Positions 33,163-42,134 are shown, counted from the first letter of the stretch. The stretch: DNA of 64,000 nucleotides from Paenibacillus sp. 481 (GCF_021223605.1 NZ_CP075175.1:1778001-1842000); one strand, 5' to 3'. The notes: generated by a model from the letters alone, not told the origin. Numbers and translations are program-made.

Positions 33163-35910
33163 TCAACCTCCGTGTTCAGCTGCTGCAACTAGACATTCCA
33201 TCACTCCGAATTCGTGGAATCTCGCTTCGAACTCATCTGCAGCTAGCGGTGGACTAATAAAGTAACCCTGAAATAGCTCGCAACCTAAGGAATGCAAGTA
33301 AGCAAGCTCTTCAGCAGTTTCAACTCCTTCTGCAATCACTTTTAATTGCAAGCTATGTCCCAATTGAATGATAGCTTGCACGATCGATGCATTTGCATGA
33401 TCGCTAGGCAAATATCTAACAAATGACCGATCCATTTTAAGGACATGAACGGGCAATGTTTTTAAACGGCTAAGCGAAGAATAGCCTGTGCCAAAATCAT
33501 CAATGGCAATTTGAATGCCCCTCTTTTTCAGTTGCCTCAACACATAGCTAGCTTGCTCAACGTGCTTATGTACGTAGCTTTCGGTAATTTCTAAAATTAA
33601 ATATTGCGGTTCCATGCCTGTTTCTTGCATAATCCGATCGACTACCGCAACAAAATCTTGATTAAGAAACTGCCTTAACGAGACGTTGACCGAAATACAA
33701 AATGGCGGAAGACCACTCTTCATCCATACACCATGCTGTAGACAAGCTTGGCGCAGCACCCATTCACCGATCGGGATAATAAGTCCCGTTTCTTCGGCTA
33801 TCGGAATAAATTGAACAGGTGGGATGTAACCGAGCTCTGGATGAGGCCAGCGAATAAGTGCTTCAACCGTGCTAATCGAATCGTGTGCATCTATAATAGG
33901 TTGGAAGTGTAGTCTCAGTTCGTCACGCTCGATCGCCTTGCGTAGATGACTTACGAGCATGTTACGATCTGACACGATATCCTTGTGCATGTGATCATAA
34001 AAAACGTAACTTTGTCCCCCTCGCTCCTTAGCAGCATACAAAGCAGTCTTTGCCCTTTGCACCAATTCTGTAGAAGCTAAACCGTCCGTCGGATACATAA
34101 CAATGCCGACATTCGGTGTTACATAAAGCTCATCTGCTTCCACAAGAAAACTTTCGCTAAACATACTCATGATTCGTTGTGCTACTACCTTGGCCTCATG
34201 ACGCTGACCATCTTCCAACATAATAACGAACTCATATCCCCCTAAGCAGGCACACACATGTCCTCCGCTTACGATAGATATGGTGCTACTCAAACGCTGC
34301 GCCACTTTAATAAGTAATTGATCCCCCGAATTGTGCCCAAGTGAATCATTGATAGGCTTAAAGCGATCCAATTCGATAAATAAAAGAGCAAGTGACGAGG
34401 ATTGAGCTTCTGCCTGTTCAAGAGCTTTATTCAATGTAAGATGAAAATAGTGTCGATTGGGCAGCTTAGTTAAAGGATCATAGAATGCAAGCTGCTGCAT
34501 TCTCTCTTCTGACTTTTCCAACATCGTTGTTTGCTCGACCAACTTTTCATTCATCCGATGCATTTCTTTGAACATGTCGATTAAACGCTCAGAAGTGATT
34601 CTAAAATTGTGAACAAGCGAACGAACCTCCCAAATCCGACTATCTGGCCAAGGAAGTGATTGAGAAGTAAGTAGCTTCATAGGCATACCTGTTGTAATAT
34701 CCATTAAATTAGCGAGCGAGCGGACGATAAAGCGATTTACGAGCAGTGCAAACCCCGCAGCGCCTACACAAAATAAAAATAACGTCAAAAATTTATGCAA
34801 GTAAACCTGAATCGAAATATGTAAAAAATGAGAGATCGGTATAAAGGCGATTAAACGGTCTACGGGATGCTGCTGCAACTTTATTTCAATCGCATAGAAA
34901 CCGTCATTCCATCTCCTCGTGTCGTAGTCATAATCTTCTTCTGCTGGCAACCAACGATAGAAAGATGACTCGACATAATAATTACGCTCAGCAATAGTCC
35001 TGCTTACTAAGCCATCAGGTACAACTAGCAGTGAGCGTTCTGCTTCCATTTGATGTTTGCTGCGAGCACCGCTCGCAAACCATGTCTGATCGCTGACAGC
35101 AAGCGTACGTCCTCGCTTGTCGAGCGTGAGGAGCTTGATTAACCCGTCTGAAGATTGGTTAATTAGCGTGTATTCCAATTTTCCTAATTCGATAACGGCA
35201 CCAATGCTTAAACCTTGTTTGTCTTTCTCATCCATCGCAATCAAATCATCAATGACATCGCGGGTCTGAGTCTCAACCATAATTAAAGAATCCTGCTCAA
35301 TATCAGCCTGAATTTGTTCGCTATCTAGCACTAAATTGAATACAAAAGGAACGAATACGATAGCAATCGACAAATGGGTTAACAGTTGACTAAGATATAC
35401 TCTTTTTTCACGTATTTCCGGCAGTATTCGCCTCCAAGGGAGGTACGTTATAATCATGTCTGCGATAAAGCCATTGATAAAACCGTTCATGGCAAACATA
35501 AAATATTGCATCAGCGCTTCTGAACCAAAACTCTCAGACTGCAAATAAAAGAACAACGTCGCAAAGGGGGCACCGATGAAAAACCAAAAAAGACCATCCC
35601 ACACCATGAGGTGCTCCCGTTTACGTTCATATACATAACCGACCAGTATAAGTTCAAGCCCAATAAGCAATATCGTAATCGAAGCATTCTCAGAAAAATA
35701 AAAACAAAGGCTGACGGCTAATGCCGTGCCTGCTGACCAATACGAACCATATAGGACGAGAATGACGAGCAGCGCTGCACTGCAAAACGTAATTTCTGCA
35801 CCATAGGAAAATCGAATTCCATATTGGGTAAAAATAGCGGCCATTGATGCTAATACAAGGAAGATGAGGCCCGTACGGAACGAGCTAAACGGTAGAAGAG
35901 AACGCGCCAT
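33163..35910 (-). CDS. Membrane GGDEF-EAL protein, c-di-GMP phosphodiesterase
   Basis: 915 residues. Six or so N-terminal TM segments (about 10-205), an extracytoplasmic domain (about 215-375), a TM near 385-405, a HAMP-like linker and coiled coil, GGDEF (about 485-640) and EAL (about 660-905). The GGDEF signature is GGYEF (residues 557-561), with the metal-binding third position replaced by Tyr, so cyclase activity is doubtful. The EAL half keeps EALIRW (683-), ISVNVSLRQF, LEITESYV, DDFGTGYSS, LKMDRSFV, IAEGVETAEEL and LFQGYFIS, so it should hydrolyse c-di-GMP. The downstream coupled solute-binding lipoprotein may modulate its outer domain. Confidence 0.92.
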   Translation of the reverse strand: MARSLLPFSSFRTGLIFLVLASMAAIFTQYGIRFSYGAEITFCSAALLVILVLYGSYWSAGTALAVSLCFYFSENASITILLIGLELILVGYVYERKREHLMVWDGLFWFFIGAPFATLFFYLQSESFGSEALMQYFMFAMNGFINGFIADMIITYLPWRRILPEIREKRVYLSQLLTHLSIAIVFVPFVFNLVLDSEQIQADIEQDSLIMVETQTRDVIDDLIAMDEKDKQGLSIGAVIELGKLEYTLINQSSDGLIKLLTLDKRGRTLAVSDQTWFASGARSKHQMEAERSLLVVPDGLVSRTIAERNYYVESSFYRWLPAEEDYDYDTRRWNDGFYAIEIKLQQHPVDRLIAFIPISHFLHISIQVYLHKFLTLFLFCVGAAGFALLVNRFIVRSLANLMDITTGMPMKLLTSQSLPWPDSRIWEVRSLVHNFRITSERLIDMFKEMHRMNEKLVEQTTMLEKSEERMQQLAFYDPLTKLPNRHYFHLTLNKALEQAEAQSSSLALLFIELDRFKPINDSLGHNSGDQLLIKVAQRLSSTISIVSGGHVCACLGGYEFVIMLEDGQRHEAKVVAQRIMSMFSESFLVEADELYVTPNVGIVMYPTDGLASTELVQRAKTALYAAKERGGQSYVFYDHMHKDIVSDRNMLVSHLRKAIERDELRLHFQPIIDAHDSISTVEALIRWPHPELGYIPPVQFIPIAEETGLIIPIGEWVLRQACLQHGVWMKSGLPPFCISVNVSLRQFLNQDFVAVVDRIMQETGMEPQYLILEITESYVHKHVEQASYVLRQLKKRGIQIAIDDFGTGYSSLSRLKTLPVHVLKMDRSFVRYLPSDHANASIVQAIIQLGHSLQLKVIAEGVETAEELAYLHSLGCELFQGYFISPPLAADEFEARFHEFGVMECLVAAAEHGG

Positions 35911-36001
35911 AACATTGCTACTCCTTTACAAGATGGACGGACACGGTCATTTTGTTAATGTATTCGACACTGAACAAAATTTTCCTACCCTATTTTGGAA
36001 T

Positions 36002-36030
36002 AAAAAACCGATAACTTTGTCGTTATCGGT
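36002..36030 (-). terminator. Terminator of the first MFS gene
   Basis: Minus strand ACCGATAAC-N6-GTTATCGGT followed by TTTTTATT. Confidence 0.85.
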
Positions 36031-36080
36031 CAAGGAAGCAAATGATGTTCATTCACTTAAGCATTTATGGCATGGGCTAA

Positions 36081-37637
36081 CTAGATGATGTTAGATGATG
36101 AAGTCGATTCAGAAGTTTCGGAAGTGTTAGCAGCATCGGCCTGACGACCGGCTGTTTGCACATTTCGCTTCGGCATAAATAACGTAATAATGAGACTAAT
36201 AACAGCGATTACGACTAGGATTAGAAAGACATTGGACAATCCCTGCTCTAAAAATGAACGCAGGCTCGCCATCATATCCGGACTTAGCTGCTGGGCACTC
36301 TCATGACTAAGCAACTTGTTCAAATCTTCGTCCGTAACGGCTGCTCCCTGCTCTTTTACAGCTGACATGATGCTCGCATTTAAATACGTACCAAACGCCG
36401 CAATACCTAGCGTCTGTCCTAATGTCCGCACGAACGTATGTAAAGCCGTAGAAGCCCCTCTTACATTCCAAGCAACAGACGATTGCACGATAATCGTGAA
36501 CACAGTAAAAGAAAGTCCAAATCCTAAACCAGAAAGGAACATGAGCGCAATGATGACCCAAATAGGTGTAGTAGCGCTTAATGACGCCAGCCATACTGCC
36601 CCAATCACAACGCCTGTCATACCAAGCGTAGCTGTAATTCTGGCACCGCTCTTAATCAGCAAGCGGCCCCCCACGATTGCACCAATAAGCCAGCCGATCG
36701 ACATGGGCGTTAAGGACATGCCCGAATCGGTCGCTTTCATGCCGAGTACGCCTTGAATCCACAACGGCATGTACGAGTTAATCCCAATCAGGACACCACT
36801 TACAAGGAAGCCAACAGCGTTCGATACCGCTACGTCTCTGATCCGAAACAGCTCTAACGGTACAATCGGCTCTTCAGCCTTTAACTCGATAAAATAAAAG
36901 GCGACCAACAAGATAACCGAGCCCACGAGGCACAACACAATATACGGTGAGCTCCAAGGCAGGCCTTGTCCACCTGTAATAAGTGCAAACAAGAGCATCG
37001 TCATGCCGATCGTAAACGTGATAGCACCCGCATAATCAATTTTTTTTCGTTGCGGCTCCACCTTCTCTTTGAAAAAGGCCATAATCATCCATACGGAAAT
37101 GAAACCGAACGGTATGTTAATAAAGAAAATCCAATGCCACGATAACGAATCGACGAAAAAGCCTCCCGCAAGCGGGCCAACCAAACCTGCAATCCCCCAA
37201 ATGGAGCTGACAAGGCCTTGAACTTTCGCTCGTTCTTCATAGTTGTAAATATCACCGATAATCGTAAAAGTAACAGGTAGCACGGCGCCGGCGCCGATAC
37301 CTTGAATCGCACGGTATATGACCATTTGCGTCATATTTTCCGCTAAACCACATAGCATAGAGCCGATCACGAATAAAACGGAACCGATAATAAAAATATT
37401 TTTGCGGCCGTATAGATCGGACAGCTTGCCGAATAATGGCGTTGATACTGCTGTTGTCAGTAAGTAAGCAGCATAGATCCAGCTAATTAGATGCAATCCG
37501 CCAAGATCAGACACGATTTGGGGAATAGCCGTACTGACGACCGTCACTTCAATCGCGGCAAGAAAGGTAGACAGCAGTAATGCCATTGTGACAAGTTGCC
37601 GACTTCGCCCCGGACTCATAGTTGCTTGCTCTCTCAA
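36081..37637 (-). CDS. DHA2-family MFS drug/proton antiporter (14 TM)
   Basis: 518 residues from the TTG at 37637, supported by AAGGAG 8-10 nt upstream; the ATG at 37619 lacks an RBS. Fourteen TM segments. Motif A-like GKLSDLYGRKNIF, motif D-like LLSTFLAAIEVTVVSTAIP, and the antiporter motif C region GLVGPLAGGFFVDSLSWHW are typical of EmrB/QacA exporters. The C-terminal tail is Ser/Thr-rich and cytoplasmic. Monocistronic by its flanking terminator. The substrate is unknown; multidrug export is inferred from family. Confidence 0.9.
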   Translation of the reverse strand: MREQATMSPGRSRQLVTMALLLSTFLAAIEVTVVSTAIPQIVSDLGGLHLISWIYAAYLLTTAVSTPLFGKLSDLYGRKNIFIIGSVLFVIGSMLCGLAENMTQMVIYRAIQGIGAGAVLPVTFTIIGDIYNYEERAKVQGLVSSIWGIAGLVGPLAGGFFVDSLSWHWIFFINIPFGFISVWMIMAFFKEKVEPQRKKIDYAGAITFTIGMTMLLFALITGGQGLPWSSPYIVLCLVGSVILLVAFYFIELKAEEPIVPLELFRIRDVAVSNAVGFLVSGVLIGINSYMPLWIQGVLGMKATDSGMSLTPMSIGWLIGAIVGGRLLIKSGARITATLGMTGVVIGAVWLASLSATTPIWVIIALMFLSGLGFGLSFTVFTIIVQSSVAWNVRGASTALHTFVRTLGQTLGIAAFGTYLNASIMSAVKEQGAAVTDEDLNKLLSHESAQQLSPDMMASLRSFLEQGLSNVFLILVVIAVISLIITLFMPKRNVQTAGRQADAANTSETSESTSSSNII

Positions 37638-37669
37638 AATGTTCTCTCCTTTGTGTCTAATTACACGTA

Positions 37670-39427
37670 TTACTTAATAATAAGGTTGCCCGCTACTAAA
37701 TCCAATCTTTTTAATAACGAGTGTTGTGCTTCATTTATTTCATCCCACAGCTCATCATGGGTTGCAATAAGGAGCGCACTGCCACGCTGTGCCTGCTGCA
37801 AGCACCATGTTCGCACGTATTGTGCGTTATTTAAATCAAGCCCTGCCGTCGGCTCATCCAGCAAAATGAGCGCTGGTGCATGCACGGTAGCAAGACGTAG
37901 GCTCATTTTCCGCTTGGCGCCAGCATGTAAGTCATGTGGATGCAGATGACGCAAAGACCATAGTTCATCCTCCATCAACATGCGCTCAATAAGTTCGTCC
38001 AATGGCGCAGCATGTATGGAGTGATCCGCTCGAACACGTTGCCCGTGATGTTCAGGTTGTTCAGGTTGTTTATGTGTCCCAGAGTGCCCCTGCTGCTCAC
38101 GTTGTGCTTGTTGTACTTGTTGTGCTTGTTGCGCATCCTGTATCGCCTGTCGATACTCCTCCCACACCGTATCCGCAAAAAATAAATACTCCGGCCGCTG
38201 CGGCACATAGCCGATCAAACGTGACAGCTCATATGCGTTCCAGCGATGCAGCTCACGTCCGCATAACGAGATACTCCCATGTTGCATGCGCAAAGATTTC
38301 GTCAATAAGCGAAACAAGGTCGATTTTCCAGAGCCGTTACATCCGTGTAAAATGTGGCATTGCCCGCTACGCATCGTAAACGAAACATGATCCAACGTTG
38401 GCTTCACCCCGCTATCATTACGACTGCTAGCTGAGCTCGTTGGATGCTGCGAATGCTTGCGAGCGGTCGGAGCATACGAATAAGAAAGAGACTTTACTTC
38501 CAAGATAGATGCTACTTCGAGGACATTATGTTCACCATTTCTTAGGTCTGGCATGCTCGCATCCTTTAAAATGGAATCCTCTGTCACAACAGGCGGTATA
38601 TGCTCTGCCTGATCCATCTGATCCGACTGGGTCAAGTTGTTAGGCTCGCTTAACTTGTTAGGCTTGGTCAGCTCATTTTGCAGCCGCCCTTGAGCAAGTT
38701 GAATAACACGCGCAGCAGGCCATCGCTGAGTGCGCTGCTCATCCAAACGCGACATCGCAAGTATAAGCGTGCGCTCCGAGTTATGCCACTGCTTTAGCGC
38801 CGTTTCCAATGCTGCATACGAAGCAGCATCCATATGACTCCAAGCATCGTCAATAATAAGCAGCTCCGGCTCCAGAGCAAGCATAGCTGCAAGCGCAACG
38901 CGCTGCTTCTCCCCACCGGACAGATGCAACACAGATCGCTCACGCAGTTCCACTAAGCGAGCCGCATGAAGCTGCTCCTCCATACGGCTGACAATGACTT
39001 CCGGTGGCAGCCCCACATTTTCCGGACCAAAAGCAATTTCATCCTCAACCGTTCCAATAACGAACTGCTCATCAGGATCTTGGAGCACTAGCCCTACTTC
39101 GACACCACAGTCCGTAGGTGCAGACAGCCACTCTTCGCCTATAACGTCACCACAATCCGCGCGCCACACTGTCCCCTGCAAGCTACCATGATGCTGGCGC
39201 AGCGTGCGAGCCAGTAGTTTACATAGTGTTGTCTTACCACTACCATTCGCCCCTGCTATGATGAGAACCTCACCACGCCTAATAGCTAACTCCTCAATGT
39301 CGAGCGAGTGAACGGAAGCGAGCGAATGCAAGGATGACGATCGTGCTGCCCCTGCGCCTACATAGCTAAAGGTCACGCGTGATAAACGCATGACCTCCTG
39401 AGTCCGAGTATGTTTAAAGTTTGTCAT
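37670..39427 (-). CDS. ECF transporter duplicated ATPase (YkoD-like)
   Basis: 585 residues, two fused CbiO-type ATPases. Domain 1: GANGSGKTTLCKLL, Q-loop LQDPDEQFVIGTVEDE, signature LHLSGGEKQRVAL, Walker B ELLIIDDAW. Domain 2: GCNGSGKSTLFRLL, YVPQRPEYLFFADTV, Walker B ALILLDEPTAGLD, switch IATHDEL. The second signature is degenerate (DLHAGAKRKMSL instead of LSGGQ). Two low-complexity insertions stand out: a linker (NKLSEPNNLTQSDQMDQ) and a Gln/His-rich stretch (QQAQQVQQAQREQQG). Its start overlaps the S-component stop as ATGA. Powers uptake of a vitamin-like ligand with the next two components. Confidence 0.9.
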   Translation of the reverse strand: MTNFKHTRTQEVMRLSRVTFSYVGAGAARSSSLHSLASVHSLDIEELAIRRGEVLIIAGANGSGKTTLCKLLARTLRQHHGSLQGTVWRADCGDVIGEEWLSAPTDCGVEVGLVLQDPDEQFVIGTVEDEIAFGPENVGLPPEVIVSRMEEQLHAARLVELRERSVLHLSGGEKQRVALAAMLALEPELLIIDDAWSHMDAASYAALETALKQWHNSERTLILAMSRLDEQRTQRWPAARVIQLAQGRLQNELTKPNKLSEPNNLTQSDQMDQAEHIPPVVTEDSILKDASMPDLRNGEHNVLEVASILEVKSLSYSYAPTARKHSQHPTSSASSRNDSGVKPTLDHVSFTMRSGQCHILHGCNGSGKSTLFRLLTKSLRMQHGSISLCGRELHRWNAYELSRLIGYVPQRPEYLFFADTVWEEYRQAIQDAQQAQQVQQAQREQQGHSGTHKQPEQPEHHGQRVRADHSIHAAPLDELIERMLMEDELWSLRHLHPHDLHAGAKRKMSLRLATVHAPALILLDEPTAGLDLNNAQYVRTWCLQQAQRGSALLIATHDELWDEINEAQHSLLKRLDLVAGNLIIK

Positions 39428-40026
39428 TTTCGTTCCGCTCCTAAGGCAAAGCCGCGCACATAAGGAGTTGCTGCCAGACGATCACCAATCCATTTCGCAA
39501 GCACCCCTGTTAACAGTGCAGCACTTAAACAACGGATGATGAGCGTGCCAACGAGAACCCATGATGCATACTTAATATATCCAAACATAAAGGCAGAAAC
39601 GATGAACCACAGTGGCACAGCAGCCACACTTACAAAAATAAGTTCTTTCCATCCAAATCTGCGATATCGATAAAAATAAAACAAAGGCTCAATAACGACA
39701 GCGTAGCAAGCAGCCGCTGCAATAACAGACCAAGCGCCATAAGCGGTGCCAATAAGCAGCTGTATACACGCGCCGAGCGCATATGTCATGACCGCCGCGC
39801 CTGGCTTGCGGATTATGTACATCGCTAGTATGCCGTATATCATATATAAGCCAACAATAGATGATGTTAGCAAAGGTCCTCCAGCTGCATGTAGCAGCTT
39901 ATTGACGTGCGATAAGCCGCTCGTCAGCACGCCATTTGCCGCTGCCAATAGCGCCATAAGTACCCAATCAGCGATCGTTAATGATGTTAAAGAAAAGGTA
40001 ACACGTGATTTCACTTGAGGTTGCAC
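39424..40026 (-). CDS. ECF transporter S component (YkoE family)
   Basis: 200 residues from the GTG at 40026, preferred because GGAGG lies 8 nt away; the ATG two codons earlier is only 2 nt from it. About six TM helices; the YMIYGILAMYIIRKPGAAVMTY segment is the YkoE family hallmark. YkoE proteins are proposed to bind hydroxymethylpyrimidine or thiamine precursors. Unlike the Bacillus locus, I see no TPP riboswitch upstream and no ykoF, so the ligand is uncertain. Confidence 0.85.
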   Translation of the reverse strand: MQPQVKSRVTFSLTSLTIADWVLMALLAAANGVLTSGLSHVNKLLHAAGGPLLTSSIVGLYMIYGILAMYIIRKPGAAVMTYALGACIQLLIGTAYGAWSVIAAAACYAVVIEPLFYFYRYRRFGWKELIFVSVAAVPLWFIVSAFMFGYIKYASWVLVGTLIIRCLSAALLTGVLAKWIGDRLAATPYVRGFALGAERK

Positions 40027-40032
40027 AATCAT

Positions 40033-40212
40033 TCCTCCAAATCATAATGTGGCTATGCCCTTCTTAAAATTTACTAGGGAAGTTCGCACTTGGCAAGAAC
40101 TAATTGTTAACCTCATCATCGTAATTGTTGGTTGTTTATTAAAATGTTAATGTAAATGGTTCGTTAAACAGCCCCATCCGTTCAATCTGTCCAATCTGTC
40201 CAATCAGCCCTA
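40033..40212 (-). other. 180-bp gap inside the TetR-YkoC-YkoE-YkoD operon
   Basis: Non-coding DNA between the T and S components. I looked for a TPP riboswitch (CUGAGA and AUCUGGAUAAUGCC-like segments) and found none. A lone TTGTTAACC at 40104-40112 resembles a BirA half-site without a good partner. Confidence 0.45.
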
Positions 40213-40953
40213 TCAACCCCACATCATCGTAGCCATCATGGCAGCAAACACGGCCGCTGCCATCACCTTCCCAATTGGCGCGATGTACAAAGTGCGCCAA
40301 TACGTGCGCTCTGCGACCGCGCCGAACCGCTTCGCTTCCATCGTGGTCGCCACTTCCTGTGCGTGGCGGAGCGCATTCACCGCCACGGTGAGCACGTAGC
40401 GGCCAGCTATGCTTAGCCGCTGCTTCAGCCCGCGCGCAGGCGCACGCGGACGCAGCCGCTGCGCGTGGCGAATATGCGCCGCTTCCGCCGCCAATAGCGG
40501 CACGAAGCGCAGCGCGATCGCGACCGCATACGCAAAGCGTGGCGGTAGCCGCAAATGATGCGCTAAGGCCACGACGACGTCGCGCGGCTTCGTAGTCGTC
40601 GCGAATAGCAGCGACGATAAGAACAACGTTAGCGTCCGCAACGTCAACGCAAGCGAGTCGCGCAACGCCTCTAACGTCAACGTCAGACTACCAAACGTCA
40701 ACCACGGCGTCTCTCCTGGGAGGACAAGCCACTGAAACAGCACGAGCGGTCCGCCAAAGCCTAGCAGCCAAATGGCAGCTTGTCTCCACTGCCGCCCACT
40801 CCATCCGCTTCCTATTACGCCTGCGCCCACAACAGTAGCAAACCAACCGATTTGCCACGCCAGGTCCATCGTCCATATGACAGCCCAACCCGCGCTTAGG
40901 AGCGCGATAGCCTTCGTTATCGGGTCCCATTGATGCAACCACGTGCGCATCAT
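40213..40953 (-). CDS. ECF transporter transmembrane component EcfT (YkoC-like)
   Basis: 246 residues, CbiQ/EcfT family, about five TM helices (LSAGWAVIWTMDLAWQIGW onward). The cytoplasmic coupling region carries two Arg-rich motifs (AQRLRPRAPARGLKQR and AMEAKRFGA), which dock into the ATPase grooves. The ATG follows the TetR stop with no gap (TAA-ATG), so it is translationally coupled to the regulator. The 3' half is markedly GC-rich relative to neighbours. Confidence 0.88.
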   Translation of the reverse strand: MMRTWLHQWDPITKAIALLSAGWAVIWTMDLAWQIGWFATVVGAGVIGSGWSGRQWRQAAIWLLGFGGPLVLFQWLVLPGETPWLTFGSLTLTLEALRDSLALTLRTLTLFLSSLLFATTTKPRDVVVALAHHLRLPPRFAYAVAIALRFVPLLAAEAAHIRHAQRLRPRAPARGLKQRLSIAGRYVLTVAVNALRHAQEVATTMEAKRFGAVAERTYWRTLYIAPIGKVMAAAVFAAMMATMMWG

Positions 40954-41868
40954 TTACCCTTCTCCTTCTCTAGCTGAACGCGCTTGTTCATCCAGCACAT
41001 CAAGCAATTGCTGTGCCATTTCCGTCATACTTGGTTCCCCTAGTGTCGTCAAGAACAACGCCATTGCGCGCGCGCTGACACCAGTCCCGTTCCCCCGTAG
41101 CACCTCTGCTTCCAGCACCGCGTATGCTTGCTCGGCATCCACACGCTGCTTCGAGCCACATTTAAGCTTGATGACGGTCTCTTTTAGCGCCCACAGTCGA
41201 TCCAACAAATGCTGCTGCTCTAACGCTAAGCCTATTTTTCCCGCCCGAATAAAATCGTGCATAATGTCCATCGTAAGTAGCGGCTGTGCTTGTTTCTGCA
41301 CAAGCGCAGCTGCGGCGGCATCCATCACGTTCATAATAAGCGCGATCACTTTTGAAGAATCCATATTTTTACGATCAAAAACAGCATAATTCATGAACTC
41401 AAAGCTCATACCACTAATAACAGTCACAAGATCGTTCCAATAAGGCTCGGCTTGCTGACCATATACTTCCGCGACAACGTGCCGCAGCCCAAAAAAGCGC
41501 TTCGCACGAAATTCATACACCAGTTCGCGTATTTCTGGTTTCTGATGCATATGAGCCTCTTTGCGTTGCAGAGCAAGGAACATGCTGAACCGTTTAACAT
41601 TTTCCAATGAGAACAAAATAAGCTGTTCGAGCTTGGCGCGAGGAGGGATCTGCGCTGCAATCGTTTCGCGCAACGTGTCATACATCAGTTGATAATGATA
41701 TTTGTAAATCATCATGAGCAGCTCTTCCTTTGAACGAAAGAACGAATACACGGAACCTTTCGCAATACCAGTCTTGTCGGCAATTTCTTGGATGGACGTA
41801 TCATGGTAGCCTTTTTCGGCAAACAACGTTAAAGCCGCCTCCATAATAAGTCGCTTTTTTTGTTCCAC
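40954..41868 (-). CDS. TetR/AcrR-family transcriptional regulator
   Basis: 304 residues from the GTG at 41868 (AGGGG 8 nt upstream; the GTG at 41877 overlaps that RBS). N-terminal TetR helix-turn-helix: AALTLFAEKGYHDTSIQEIADKTGIAKGSVYSFFRSKEELL. The ligand domain is unusually long (about 240 residues) and carries a Met/Ala/Gln-rich helical C-terminus (AAAALVQKQAQPLL). It is divergent from a DHA2 exporter and heads the YkoC/E/D operon. Four TTGAC-N6-GTCAA dyads lie in the intergenic region, one overlapping the exporter -35 box. The expected role is ligand-relieved repressor of both units and itself. Confidence 0.9.
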   Translation of the reverse strand: MEQKKRLIMEAALTLFAEKGYHDTSIQEIADKTGIAKGSVYSFFRSKEELLMMIYKYHYQLMYDTLRETIAAQIPPRAKLEQLILFSLENVKRFSMFLALQRKEAHMHQKPEIRELVYEFRAKRFFGLRHVVAEVYGQQAEPYWNDLVTVISGMSFEFMNYAVFDRKNMDSSKVIALIMNVMDAAAAALVQKQAQPLLTMDIMHDFIRAGKIGLALEQQHLLDRLWALKETVIKLKCGSKQRVDAEQAYAVLEAEVLRGNGTGVSARAMALFLTTLGEPSMTEMAQQLLDVLDEQARSAREGEG

Positions 41869-41891
41869 AATTTGCACCCCTAGCTATATTT

Positions 41892-41907
41892 TTGACCGCT
41901 CAGTCAA
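41892..41907. promoter_or_regulatory. TetR operator-like dyad 1
   Basis: TTGAC-CGCTCA-GTCAA, perfect inverted repeat, 24 bp upstream of the TetR GTG, where it would block the regulator's own transcript. Confidence 0.72.
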
Positions 41908-41979
41908 GCGATGTAATTTGTTAAATTAAAGATATCACAAAGCAACAGCGGAAATAAACATTTCAGCAAAAAATCGGAA

Positions 41980-41995
41980 TTGACTACATGGTCAT
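41980..41995. promoter_or_regulatory. TetR operator-like dyad 2, overlapping the MFS promoter
   Basis: TTGAC-TACATG-GTCAT. Its first half is the -35 box of the exporter promoter, so binding would occlude RNA polymerase. Confidence 0.72.
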
Positions 41996-42008
41996 AACAG
42001 AGTATATT
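41980..42008 (+). promoter_or_regulatory. Promoter of the second MFS exporter
   Basis: -35 TTGACT (41980-41985), 17-nt spacer, -10 TATATT (42003-42008). Confidence 0.8.
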
Positions 42009-42025
42009 ACATAAATGAGAAAGGA

Positions 42026-42041
42026 TTGACCACGAAGTCAA
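42026..42041. promoter_or_regulatory. TetR operator-like dyad 3
   Basis: TTGAC-CACGAA-GTCAA, perfect arms, in the predicted 5' untranslated region of the exporter. Confidence 0.7.
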
Positions 42042-42088
42042 AGTAACAAATGGTAAGCACATTATGCTGGTAACAGCTTCATTTGTAG

Positions 42089-42104
42089 ATGACTAATCAG
42101 TCGA
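42089..42104. promoter_or_regulatory. TetR operator-like dyad 4 (weak)
   Basis: ATGAC-TAATCA-GTCGA, imperfect arms, about 30 bp before the exporter start. Confidence 0.4.
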
Positions 42105-42134
42105 TTTCGAATTGTAGAAAGAAAGGTGAATACA

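Noticed and set aside
40104-40140. Second BirA operator before the YkoE-like gene
   Set aside because: Only one half-site (TTGTTAACC) matches; the expected partner reads TTGGTTGTT, a poor inverted copy.
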